Origin: Prorocentrum cordatum
Lineage: Eukaryota; Sar; Dinophyceae; Prorocentrales; Prorocentraceae
DNA: 64,000 nt
NCBI GenBank assembly: GCA_963575745.1
Contig: CAUYUJ010016294.1
Location: forward strand, 336,133 to 400,132
Direction: 5' to 3'
Shown: piece after piece, positions 50,997-61,707 of the stretch
Layout of the letters: each line of letters begins with the position of its first letter
Position numbering within the stretch: the stretch's first letter is position 1
Notes under the pieces: model-generated
What the model was told of the DNA's origin: nothing
The model's database searches: none
What the model saw: only the letters and a program-made list of their open reading frames with translations
Translations under genes and position numbers: made by a program

Positions 50997-52131
50997 GTTT
51001 CGTAACCTCATGGGGGGCTCCACCGACGGCCCCAGTAAGGGTGTCCACATGCGGTTCCCCCATCCAGGGCAGCGTTTTGTAATCTCATAGTGAGCTCCAC
51101 CGAATGCCCCAGTGGTGGTGTCCACATGCGGTTCCCCCACCCAGGGCAGCGTTTCGTAGCCCCATAGTGAGCTCCACCGAAGGCCCCAATGGGGGTGTCC
51201 ACATGCGGTTCCCCCACCCAGGGCAGCGTGCCGTAGCCCCATATGGAGCTCCACCGAAGGCCCCAGTGGGGGCGTCCACATGCGGTTCCCCCACCCAGGA
51301 CAGCAGTTCGTAGCCCCCATCAGGAGCTCCACCGTAGGCACCAGTGGGGGTGTCCACTTGCGGTTCCCCAACCCAGGGCAGCGCTTCGTAGCCCCATGTG
51401 GAGCTCCACCGCAGGCGCCAGCGGGGCTGTCCACATGCGGTTCCCCCACCCAGGGCAGCGCTTCGTAGCCACATAGGGAGCTCCACTGTAGGCCCCAGTG
51501 GGGGTGTCCACATGCGGTTCCCCCACCCAGGGCAGCGCGTCGTCGTAGCCCCCACCATGAGCTCCACCGAAGGCCCCAATGGGGGTGTCCACATGCGGTC
51601 CCCCCGCCCAGAGCAGCGCGTCGTAGCCTCAGATGGAGCTCCACCGAATGCCTCAGTGGGGGTGTCCACATGCGGTTCCCCCACCCAGGGCAGCGTGCCG
51701 TAGCCCCATAGGGAGCTCCACCGAAGGCCCCAGTGGGGGCGTCCACATGCGGTTCCTCCACCCAGGACTGCAGTTCGTAGCCCCCAGCAGGAGCTCCACC
51801 GTAGGCACCAGCGGGGGCGCGGTTCCCCAACCCAGGGCAGCGCTTCGTAGCCCCGGGTGGAGCTCCACCGTAGGCGCCAGCGGGGCTGTCCGCATGCGGT
51901 TCCCCCTGCCCAGGGCAGCGCTTCGTAGCCCCAGAGGAAGCTCCACTGTATGCCACAGTGGGGGGTGTCCGCATGCGGTTCCCCCACCTAGGGCAGCGTT
52001 TGAAGGCCCCAGTTGGGGCGCCCGCGTGCGGTCCCCCCACCCAGGGTAGCGCTTCGTAGCCCCACAGGGAGCTCCACCGAAGGCCCCAGTGGGGGTGTTC
52101 GCATGCGTCTGCCCTACCCAGGGGTAGCACC
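50997..52131 (-). repeat. 77-bp satellite array, inverted orientation (copy 2)
   Basis: Same array and edges as 4805-5480 but 459 bp (about six units) longer. This accounts for almost all of the length difference between the two long-repeat copies. Confidence 0.95.
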
Positions 52132-52215
52132 ACCGAACACGATATTCATAGTTGCAGTATTCACAGCTGCGTATGGTTGTGTCTTTCGCCAGGCTAATGG
52201 TTCACACGTCCTCAA

Positions 52216-54533
52216 ATGCGTGCTTTCCATCGCCATGGCGCGATGGTAGCAGCGCGTCGCGCCTCGGAAGGGCGACGATGGGGCGCGAAGTTACACGCGT
52301 TTCGCGTGCCCGAACTCCCGCGGGGCAAAGCAATCTGGCCTCTGTGCCTCAAACCCCATCCCACCCCGCGCGGCAGCACCGAAGGGCGCGAGAATGCCTC
52401 GCCTCGCGCCTCGCGGCCTGCCCGCCAACGCGCGGTGGTGTGCGTCGGTAACAGCGCCCCCCCCCGTCGATCGCCTCACCTTGTTGCCCCCCCTCTTCCA
52501 CGTCCGTCGTGTCCATGCCGTGCGTAGCCAGTTTTGGCCCGAGCGTGAGGTTGCTCGGCCGTGCGTTTCGCATCCTCAGGCCTGCTGCCGTCGACATGAA
52601 CCATTCCCAGAAATGATACGATGCGCGAGGATTTTGTCCCCACCGTTTTGCTAAACTATTGGCGCCTCAATATACCGTGGTGTGGAAACTGGTCGAACAC
52701 GTTATTCCCATCATTTTCTTCTATATGCCTGATGACCGCGACTTCGTTCTTCTGGAGTGTCGCCCTGATGCAGGTGATATTGCAGCTGCAGCCCAAGCTA
52801 GTGGCCCAACTCTGATTGTGGATTCCCAATATGGACCATACATGAATATCAGGCGGTTGATTGGATTCGAAACTATATTTCGTTTATGTATGAGAGTAGT
52901 CGCTGGTGGCACAGCGTGGATATCGCCTGATATAAGAACGTGGCTATGTACGCACCAATTGAGATGGAAAGGTAACCCACAAGGTGACGATGGCCTATTT
53001 CCAGTTCGCGAGGCCAACTCCGAGGTCATGAAGTGGTGTACCTTGTCTGTCATCATGTGGCTCAGAAAGGTGTTTATCACCAACGTATGCCCACACATAC
53101 CCTCACCCTCCTCATCCTCTGCCCCCCTCTTTCTCCTCCACCTCCTCCTCCATCATCCTCCCTCATCCCCCTCCCGCCTCTTCCACCTCCCTCATCCTCC
53201 TCCTCTCCTCATCCTCATCGTCCTCCTCATCCTCCTCCTCGTCCTCCTTGTCATCCTCGTCCGCATCGTCCGCCCAACCTGGCACCCTCCTGACCATCCC
53301 CCATTCCCCCTCTCCACCCATCCGTCTCCCCCATCTCCACCTCCCCAATTCCCCACCCCGCCACTGCCACCCTCTCCACCCGCCCCCCCCCCCCCCCCCG
53401 CCCCCCCCCCCCCGCCACTCCCCACTTCCCCCTCTGCCCTTCCCCTCGCCACCCTCCTGACCCCTTTGCCCTTCCCCCTCTCCGCATTTCCATGTCTCAT
53501 CTCCACTGCCCCCCCCCACCCCCCCCCCCCCCCCCCCCCCCCAATTCCCAACGCTTCCCCCCGTCTGACAGCGCCCGTCGCCTACCATGTTGCGCTGAAG
53601 GTGCACGTCGTCTGGCAGCACCCCCCGTCTACCATGCTGTGGTCGTTTCAGTGTACAGAACGACTCATCAGTTTAATTTTGACGTTCATGACTCGGAGAT
53701 GGATCATCAACGCTGAGAGCCGCATCAAGGAGATCAATGTATATCACGGCGACGCCCAGTTCAGAGAGCTGGAGCGGGCCGCGATTGGTTCCAAACGAGA
53801 TTTCCATATGACGATGATGTTGATCATGATGGTTTTAGATCATCATGCTCAACACCATCATCATCATCATCATCACATGGAAATCTTGATTGGGCCATTG
53901 GAGGCCAAAAAGAACTCGATGACAATGACCATGTATTTCGAAATCATCGGCGGTGTCGTCAACAACTTGCACCGCTCGCATGTTCTGAACCGCCAGAAAA
54001 GCATGCTATCATTCATGAGGTTCGCTCCTCCGTCTGATGCTGAGACTGCGACTGATGATGGGACAGATGCTACACCAATTAAGCGGCGGCGAATTATGTC
54101 CAAGACTCCAGATTCCAGTGCAGCTACTCCGACTGGTTCAATTCCACCAGCTGATATTGCACCAAATTCACCAATTGGTGCTAGTTCACTGGCGGCGTCA
54201 CCAACTGGTCCGATGCCACCGGCTTCAGCGAGCTGGTCTGCGGGCCTTTCGTCTTCGGCGTACTCGTTCACGGACACTGCGAAGGAATATAGTATGTCAA
54301 GTGGCAGTTCACCAACACCTTCGACAGTTATGCCATCAAGCATTTCAGCATCGCCTTCCGCGGGTACTCCAGCAAGCAGTTCAGCAACACCGTCGGCAGG
54401 CACTTCAGCAAGCAGTTCGGCAACACGTGTGGCAGGCACTTCAGCAAGCAGTTCATCAACTCATTCGGCAGGCATTTCAGCTGATATTCCAGATGACGAG
54501 ATTATTGCCATGGCAAAGTGGCTGAAAGTCTGA
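52216..54533 (+). CDS. Gene 3, MTase-like dinoflagellate family protein, copy 2
   Basis: Copy 2 keeps the frame open from 52659 to the stop at 54531-54533, including TAT where copy 1 has TAG. The N-terminal ATG at 52216 is conserved. A TGA at 52614-52616 (copy 1: TGG at 5970) breaks the upstream part of the frame, unless the exon begins at the GCGAG|GAT acceptor about 10 bases later. The intron is 53070-53600 and also runs AAG|GTG to AAG|GTG. The product ends in Ser/Ala/Thr-rich repeats, then DIPDDEIIAMAKWLKV. Two CxxC-free helical stretches around WSFQYTERLISLILTF look hydrophobic. Family assignment is from memory only. Confidence 0.5.
53100..53543 (+). repeat. Poly-C and CCTCC-rich intron body (gene 3, copy 2)
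   Basis: Counterpart of 6481-6904. The longest C runs are split by single A or G residues and the total length differs by a few bases. Confidence 0.85.
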
Positions 54534-55362
54534 TGATGCCAGCAGGTATTCGATGACGACGTAACCGCCAACGTATATTCGGTATTCGATTCTGATGCGT
54601 TCAGCAGGTATTCGAAGTGATTCAACTTATGAGGCGGGGTGGACGGTCACGGTCGACAGCAGGTGTGCGACACAGTATCTCGAATGTGATTTGGGACATA
54701 TCGTATCAGATATGGACATGTTTTCAGATCGAATGGGTTGCCCGTGCGTACTGGCAAATGATTCCTATCGATCTGTCGTTATCGTTCATCATCAGCACAC
54801 TCATCAACCACGATCTTGCATCATTACGGTCATCATATAGTCACGACCGCTCATCATTCACACGCGTGCACCATCAGGTATTCACGACCACCGATCATTA
54901 ATTGCAATCACCATTCACCATCATTTGTACTTTACGATTATATGAAAGACGTGAATGGTGGTATGTATGGGGTACGACACAAAGGGCGGCGAAAACTGAT
55001 GACAAGCCGATGGCGACACATCATACATAGATGGTGATGAAAACAATGGTGATAAGCACACTGGTGACGTTTATGGTTGCACATTATGCTATAATTGCAC
55101 ATTAAGTACTGGTCGGACCTTATGTTTATATGGTTGTTTTGGTTGCACGTTATGTTATGGTTGCACATGGTTATGGTCGCAATCATGTTATGGCTGCACA
55201 TTCTGTGTCTATGTCATCCGACTGTGGCGGGAAGACGAAGTGGGCGTCGTTATGTCGTATCGGTAATCGTGCGACGTGCGTTGTGGCTTGAGATCTGTGT
55301 GGTGCAAAGATAATTGCGCGGTGCCAAATTCTGATTAGACGTTGCAGGTCATATCCCGATCA

Positions 55363-56305
55363 ATGAGTGTGGGGTTGAGCGGGCTAGGGCGAGATGCGGA
55401 GTGTGCAGGAATCGACCGAGTCTTGATGTCGCCTCGGTCTTGCCAGGCATTGGGGCGCTGGCTGAAGTCCACCAAGAAGGTCGCGCCTGTGGATGCCACG
55501 CCCACGGTGACGCCGCCCAAGAAGAAGATCCCGCCCAAGACGACCCCGCCCAAATCCGAGGATAAGTTGTTGCTCACGGCGAAGACCTACACGGCCGTGC
55601 CAACTCGGAAGCAGCAGCTGAAGGCACCACTTTTTTTTCGTTTCGCCTGAGACTTCTTCGCAGTACGTTTCGCCCGAGACATCGTCGCAACTCTGGGGTC
55701 CGAAATGCCGCGCGCGAGGTGGTCCAGTCCGTTGCGCTGGAGACATCCTCGCAACTCTGGGCTCCGAGATGATGTTCGGGATGCAGAGGAGGTGGTGGAG
55801 GAGGAGGAGGAGGAGTAGGAGGAGGTGCGACAACGACTGCGTCGATGATGACGATGGCGAGTCCCCTGTTCGGTAGATATGCCGCCAGGCAGAGATCAAC
55901 TTCGCCAAGTACGGCATGGATGAACATGTTGATGATGATGATACGTGCGAGGTTGAGAAGCAGGCCACAACCGCGATGAAACGCACCAAGAAGGGCGACA
56001 AAAAATCGCTCGGCAAGGCGGGTTCGTCTTCTGATCCAGTGTGCTCGCAGTTTGTGTCGCGCAACCTCCCCCGCCGAGCCAGTCACCCCCTCTACGGTGA
56101 GCTGTATGCAGTGTATGCTAAGGATAAATCATAGTGTGTGTACAGGCCAGATGATACGTCATCAAAAAAAACGCTTCTTGTGGAATGCACGGGGAAGAAA
56201 TTCGGTCGCCACGAGATTGCTCTTCGTGATGTGATGGTTCGTAGCTGCAAGAAGGCTCTGGATAAGAAATCCACCATTCAGTTTCGCGACTCGCTCATGA
56301 GGTAG
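55363..56305 (+). CDS. Gene 4, Lys/Pro-rich basic protein, copy 2
   Basis: Counterpart of 8719-9652. A three-base insertion adds one Val codon in MDEHVDDDDT without frame loss. The A run at about 56167 has eight residues, so joining ..ASHPLY to DDTSSKKTLLVECTGKKFG across a short GT-AG intron keeps the frame to the stop TAG at 56303-56305. This copy therefore looks like the intact version of the last exon. Confidence 0.5.
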
Positions 56306-56883
56306 TGAGATGAGCAAGGGAAATTCGCTTCGTTATCATAGTTGTCCTTGGGGAGGGCACGCTTGCAACTCCGCTCTGATGAATGATTATAATGAGCGAC
56401 GGCGGGTTTCAATATTCGGCGCAAGGGCGCCATTATTTTCAGGGTAGGCGGTGGTGGCTGGGATATCAGATATTGACGTGTGTCACCCATGCGCACACAT
56501 TGCCTCTGTTCGAAGATAATGAATCCCCCGTCAGATTGCGTTCCACGTGGCCAGGTTCAGGAGAGAGTGTTAGCCAGTCATCCATCATCAGCGCGATTGG
56601 GCATCGGGCATACAATACACGCACCACTAATGGAATGGTGACTCACATCCCCACCCTAATCTCATATAACCCCTCTCCATCAACATCACCGTCCGCATCC
56701 ATGCCTCTTGCACATCCATTCTCCATCCCCGTATATTCACCACCCCGCACATCTCCATCCCACCCCTCACCATCTCAATGTCAAACCAATATGCATACAC
56801 CATTGTGGAATGTGTAGTATGTAGAACAATGCATGTTCATGTGTACGATTTCGTCATGAACATATCATCATGGTACCAACTGG

Positions 56884-56904
56884 CCGTCACAATTAGGGCT
56901 CAAG
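56884..56904 (+). other. Relict dinoflagellate spliced leader (gene 5, copy 2)
   Basis: CCGT at the 5' side and GGCTCAAG at the 3' side match the leader exactly, with the middle degraded; 16 of 21 positions agree. It is followed 77 bases later by the ATG at 56982. Confidence 0.7.
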
Positions 56905-56981
56905 CGATTCCCGAGATCATTGCCAGAGATCACACCTAGCTCAGCCCGAGATCATTGCTCAGCCCGAGATCATTGCCAGGG

Positions 56982-57551
56982 ATGACACCCAGGACGCCGT
57001 CCCAGCCCGCCCTGAAATGCTTCACGGAGCTCAAAAAGTAGCACGCGCATACTACTGACCAAGGGTGGGTGGGTCACCTCATCGGCCTCAATTGGCAGGC
57101 GAACGAAGTGATTGAGACGTGGCGCTGGAAGCCGCCCACGGACGACAAGGGCGACAAGGGCGGCACGGTCATCAAGGGCGGCACGGTCATCAAGGGCGGC
57201 ACGGTCCGCAAGGGCGGCACGGTCCGCAATGGCGGCACGGTCGACAAGGGCGACACGGTCAGCAAGGGCGACACGGTCGGCACGGGCGACAAGGGCGGCA
57301 CGGTCCGCAAGGGCGACAAGGGCGGCACGGTCCACAAGGGCGACAAGGTCATCAAGGGCGGCACGGCCCGCAAGGGCGACACGGTCAGCAAGGGCGGCAC
57401 GGCCAGCAATGGCGGCACGGCCCGCACGGGCGACAAGGGCGGCACGGTCCGCAAGGGCGACACGGGCGGCACGGTCCGCAAGGGTGACAAGCGCGGCACG
57501 GTCCGCAAGGGCGACAAGCACGGCACGGTTCTCAAGCGCAAGCATCGCTGA
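56982..57551 (+). pseudogene. Gene 5, KGGT-repeat basic protein, copy 2 with a stop at codon 20
   Basis: The ATG at 56982 is kept, but codon 20 is TAG (57039-57041) where copy 1 has TGG for Trp. The rest of the frame stays open to the TGA at 57549-57551, and the repeat part is well conserved. So either the loss is recent, or translation starts downstream, or this is a base error. Confidence 0.6.
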
Positions 57552-57933
57552 GCTCTAGAGATTGGGCACGTCGTAGACCAATTTCAGATGCATATATGAT
57601 TAGTGAGGGGAAATGATGAATGATGATGAGGGGGTGGAAACGGGAACGTGTGATGTGAAGTGCGTCTGAGCAGATATGGTATAAGCTTTTGGGGCGACCC
57701 ATGCAAGGATTGCACCCCGCACCCCGATCGCCCGTGGTCCTGCGCATCGCAGCGCGGGTAGCACCCACTGACATCAGAGTGTATATTCAGAACGCATCAT
57801 CACAATCCTGATAGTGGTGTCATGGTATTCTGCGTTTGCCATGCATGTCATCACCCATCACCACGATTGGTCCCTATCATCAACACAATACTACACATAT
57901 AATGCGTGCGGTATATCCCACCAGCCCTCTCAA

Positions 57934-58830
57934 CGAGTCCAAATAATCTCCAATATGGCTCAATATAGCGCAATATCGCTTAAGATGGCTCCCAAGATGT
58001 TCCAAGATGCCCAGAAGGCGGCCCAAAGACTGCCCCACGTGGCCAAATAGCTCCCCAATGAGGCCCCGAAGGGACCAACATCGTCACACAACCTGAAGAA
58101 AATCAATGTGTGGTGTGGTATCCCCGTTTCGCGTCCGACTGTCATCCAATGCCTCACGATGGCTCAAATATGGCCCAAGATGGCCCCGCACGAGGCCCAA
58201 TGGAGCCCCAAGGCGGCCCCACGAGCGCCCAATAGCGCTCAAAGATCGCCCCAAGAGCGCACCTAGAGGCTATGTTTGGAGCTCATGAGGTGGATGCTAA
58301 GTAGGAAACCCTCATTCGTTGACCGATCTCATCCAAGATGGCCCCAAGAGCGCTCATGCAGCCCCCAAGAGCGCCCCGAGAGCGCCCCAAGAGGCGCTCA
58401 GACGGCCCCAAGAGTCACCCAAGGGGCATCGAAGAGGCCCCCACGAGACCCCCAAGACGCTCCGAATTGTATTTGAGACGCGTTTGGCTCTTCGGTTCGC
58501 CGTCCTCTTCAATTTCGCATCCCCCGATTCCTCATCATCCTTCTCATCCTTCTCCTCCCTCTGCCCCCTCTCATCCGTATCGTCTGTATCGTCATCTCCC
58601 CACTCCACATCCTCCTCATTATCCTCATCATCCACATCCTCCGCTTTATCCCCCTCCCCCTCCGACGAGGAGTCCGTCTGCATCCTCCACATCGTGGGGT
58701 ACATGACACCTTCCCCCGCCATTTGTTATTACGCATGCTATTCGACGTCCCTGATCACCTCAGCTCACATTGATACCATTTCTGGATGGGCTGGTGGGGG
58801 CACGCGAGTCGTCAACACTTTCATATTGTA
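57934..58830 (+). repeat. 0.9-kb dispersed repeat, member 1 (copy 2)
   Basis: Counterpart of 11281-12175 in the second long-repeat copy, with scattered substitutions. Confidence 0.8.
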
Positions 58831-58887
58831 AGCACATATACCATACTCCAAATCAGTTTATATACACATACACGTTTAACGTGTAAA

Positions 58888-59056
58888 TATTGTATCTGAA
58901 GTTTGTCTGACGTTTGTCAGACGTTTCTCTGAAGTTCCTCTGACGTTTGAAACTTCAGAGAAACTTCAGAGAATTCTCTGAAGTTCTTCTGAAGTTTGAA
59001 ACTTCAGATAAACGTCAGAGAAACGTTTGACAAACGTCAGACAAACGTCAGACACA
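58888..59056. repeat. Foldback repeat, CTGAAGTTT/CTGACGTTT type (copy 2)
   Basis: Counterpart of 12236-12400. In places copy 2 is the more perfect inverted repeat (GAAACTTCAGAGAAACTTC where copy 1 has GAAACTGCAGGGAAACTTC). Confidence 0.8.
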
Positions 59057-59621
59057 CCAAACCATGTGTATGTTGTGTAGACATAATAACGGTTATTACA
59101 ATTCGGGCTCGGCCTACATAATTCACATATCGATGTCTACACACCGATCTGACATATGCAGCTTAGAGTGGGTGTGATTTCAAATCGACGCTTATAGCAT
59201 GTGGGCACGGTCGCGTGACGACAGTTCATGTGTACATATCCCCCCAAGTTGATATTGTAGTTATGCGGTCAGTTGGTGCGGGTAATGGCAATGTACACAC
59301 CATGTCCGACGGTTGGTAATATGCCATATGCATGTCGACAATCAACTATCCGTCGCAGTGGCGACACTGGCGTGAATATAACAACCGCCCATCACAACTA
59401 ACACTGGTGGCGCGATGATAATTGACGCTCAAGTGACAGCCTGGGCGCGGTGATAGCTTGCGACCATGGGTGCGATGATAGCCGACGCGCACATGACCAT
59501 TTGAGCGTGATGATAGCTAGTGCCGCATAACATGATGATTGATTGAGGGTTCCATGGCGAGCTGGCTCGAGTGCCGAGCTGGTTCGCGCCTGCGCGCGTG
59601 AGCTTCGACTGGGAGCTGGGG

Positions 59622-59871
59622 ATGGCGCCCAAGAAGAAGAGCAGTTTCGTGAAGAAGGACATGCTGTGTTTAATTGTTCATATTTCACTCACATACTAGG
59701 TGTTACGTATTTATGACATATATGCTGACATCATTACCAGTCCCACCCCCTCCCATGCGCACACGCGCACTCGTTTCGCTCCGAGAGGACACCGTGCTCA
59801 AGCGCAAGCCTGCCGCTGCAACGGCTACAGACATCGTGCCGTTCAACGACAAAGGGGCCCTCTCGTTGTAA
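59622..59871 (+). CDS. Gene 6, small basic protein, copy 2
   Basis: ATG at 59622, exon ends 59622-59657 and 59788-59871 with AAG|GAC and GAGAG|GAC junctions, stop TAA 59869-59871. The second exon differs from copy 1 by five residues but keeps its length and the LKRKPAAA cluster. Confidence 0.4.
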
Positions 59872-60215
59872 ATACATGATCCCCTCATACTCATCCTCGC
59901 AATCCTTCCGTACACATCCTCGTACTCGTCGTCCCCGTCCTCATATTATTAGTCTTGGTCGTCGTTCCTATCCCCCCCCCCCGCCCATCCTCTTACTCCT
60001 CCCCCGCCGATGTATCCTCCTCCTCCTTCTCCTATAGTATCGAGTTCCATATATGGTTTCACTGTGCTAATCGTCCTCGTCAGACCCCTCCCTCCCCCCC
60101 CGCCCCTCACCAATCGCCCCCCCCCCCCCCCCGTGCCCGTGCTCGCCCCCGCCCTCGTCCTCGTCTGCATCGCCATCCTCCTGCTCCCACCCGCCCACCG
60201 CGTCCCCTCTCGCGC

Positions 60216-60377
60216 GTGGCTCCCAGGAGGGCGCTCGCGAAGCTTGTGGCCATGTGCGAGGGCAAAAGCTTCGAGAAGCGACAAGAACTGTATCGGACCC
60301 GATTTGACATATTATTGTTTATGAGCGCGTCGAACTGTCGGATCGCAGCATGCGGTGATCGCGTCGCAATCCCACCA
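60216..60377 (+). CDS. Exon-like segment, copy 2
   Basis: Base-for-base identical to 13564-13725, including flanking non-coding sequence. Confidence 0.35.
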
Positions 60378-60513
60378 GCCCTCTGGGCGCATATCTTCTT
60401 CCACCCCTCCCCCGTCCCCCTTGCGTGGGGAGGGGTTTACTCTCCCCCTGCCCCCCCCCCCTGGACCTGGGCGGAGGGTTTCGCGACCGGTCGGACGGTT
60501 CTGTTGGCCCCAA

Positions 60514-61440
60514 TATGGCTTCAAGAGCGCGTCAGAGAACCCGAGATAACCTCCAATATGTCCCAAGATAGCGCCAGATCGCGTAAGATGGTTCCCAAGA
60601 TGTTCCAAGATGCCCAAATACTGCCCCAAGACAGCTTCACGTGGCCAAAGAGCTCCCCAAGGAGGCCCCGAAGAGGCCAAACTCGCCCCGAAACCTTAAG
60701 AACATCATTGTGTTTGCTTTCTCGCCGTTTCGCTCCCGATGACCACCCAAGGCCCCAAGACGGCTCAAATATGGCACAAAAGGGCCCCACAAGAGGCCCA
60801 AGCGAGCCCCAGCACGGCCCCAAGAGCGCCCAAGATCGTTCCAATAGCGCCCCAAGAGCGCCCCAAGAGGCGATGGTCGGAGTTCCTGAGGGGGAGGCTA
60901 ATTCGGGATCGCCTTCGTCGATCGATCTCCTCCAAGATGGCCCCGCGAGCGCCCCTACAGCCCCCGAGAGCGCCCCGAGAGCGCCCCAAGAGGCGTCCAG
61001 ACGGCCCCACGAGGCGCCCAAGAGGCCTCCAAGAGGCTCACAAGAGACCCCCAATTAGCCTTAAGAGGATCTCCGAAATTCATGTAATACGTTTCTTGCT
61101 CGTCGGTTTGCCGTCCTCTTCAATGTATCATTCCCCTCTTCCTCCTCCTCCTCATTATCCTCCTTCTCCTCCTTATCATCCCTCTGCTCCCTCCCCTCCT
61201 TCTCGTCCTCATCGTCCTCTCCCTAATCCATCCTCCTCATCATTATCCACCTCATCCTCCTCGTCCTCCTCTCCCCCCCCCCCCTCCGACGGGGATGCCT
61301 TCTCCGTCCCCCCCCTCTTGGTGCACGTGATAGTCTCCCCCGCCCTTTGTTATTATGCATGCTCCCCGACTTCCCTGATCACTTCAACTCCCCTGGACAT
61401 CGTTTCTGGATGGGCTGGTGGGGATACGCGAAGCGTCAAC
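60514..61440 (+). repeat. 0.9-kb dispersed repeat, member 2 (copy 2)
   Basis: Counterpart of 13862-14800. Its first 190 bases are identical to copy 1, as part of the 500-bp identical block. Confidence 0.8.
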
Positions 61441-61707
61441 GATGTAGGGTTGGAAACGTAGTGGTGTGATTTCAACTATACTACGTCGTGCAATGCTCGT
61501 GGAAGCGACATGCCGTGTCGTCATCTACGATTGGCCATGGCGTGCTATGTTGACATTCATTGGCCATGTCAGTGTAATCGTGCCGAAATGTCGAGTCACG
61601 TTGCGATGGGCTGTGGTCACACGCGTGTATGTGATGTTTACAAGGCAGTGGCATTATCAATGTGTTGGCGTCTGACAACGGCTCTTAACGTTATATGCCG
61701 TAACCAA

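Noticed and set aside
50964-52133. Open frame of 389 codons (WSSLWGYEALPWVGG-type) and shorter ones at 4772-5482 and 18506-19644
   Set aside because: Translation of the 77-bp satellite. The frame changes with unit phase and the array is in opposite orientation elsewhere.
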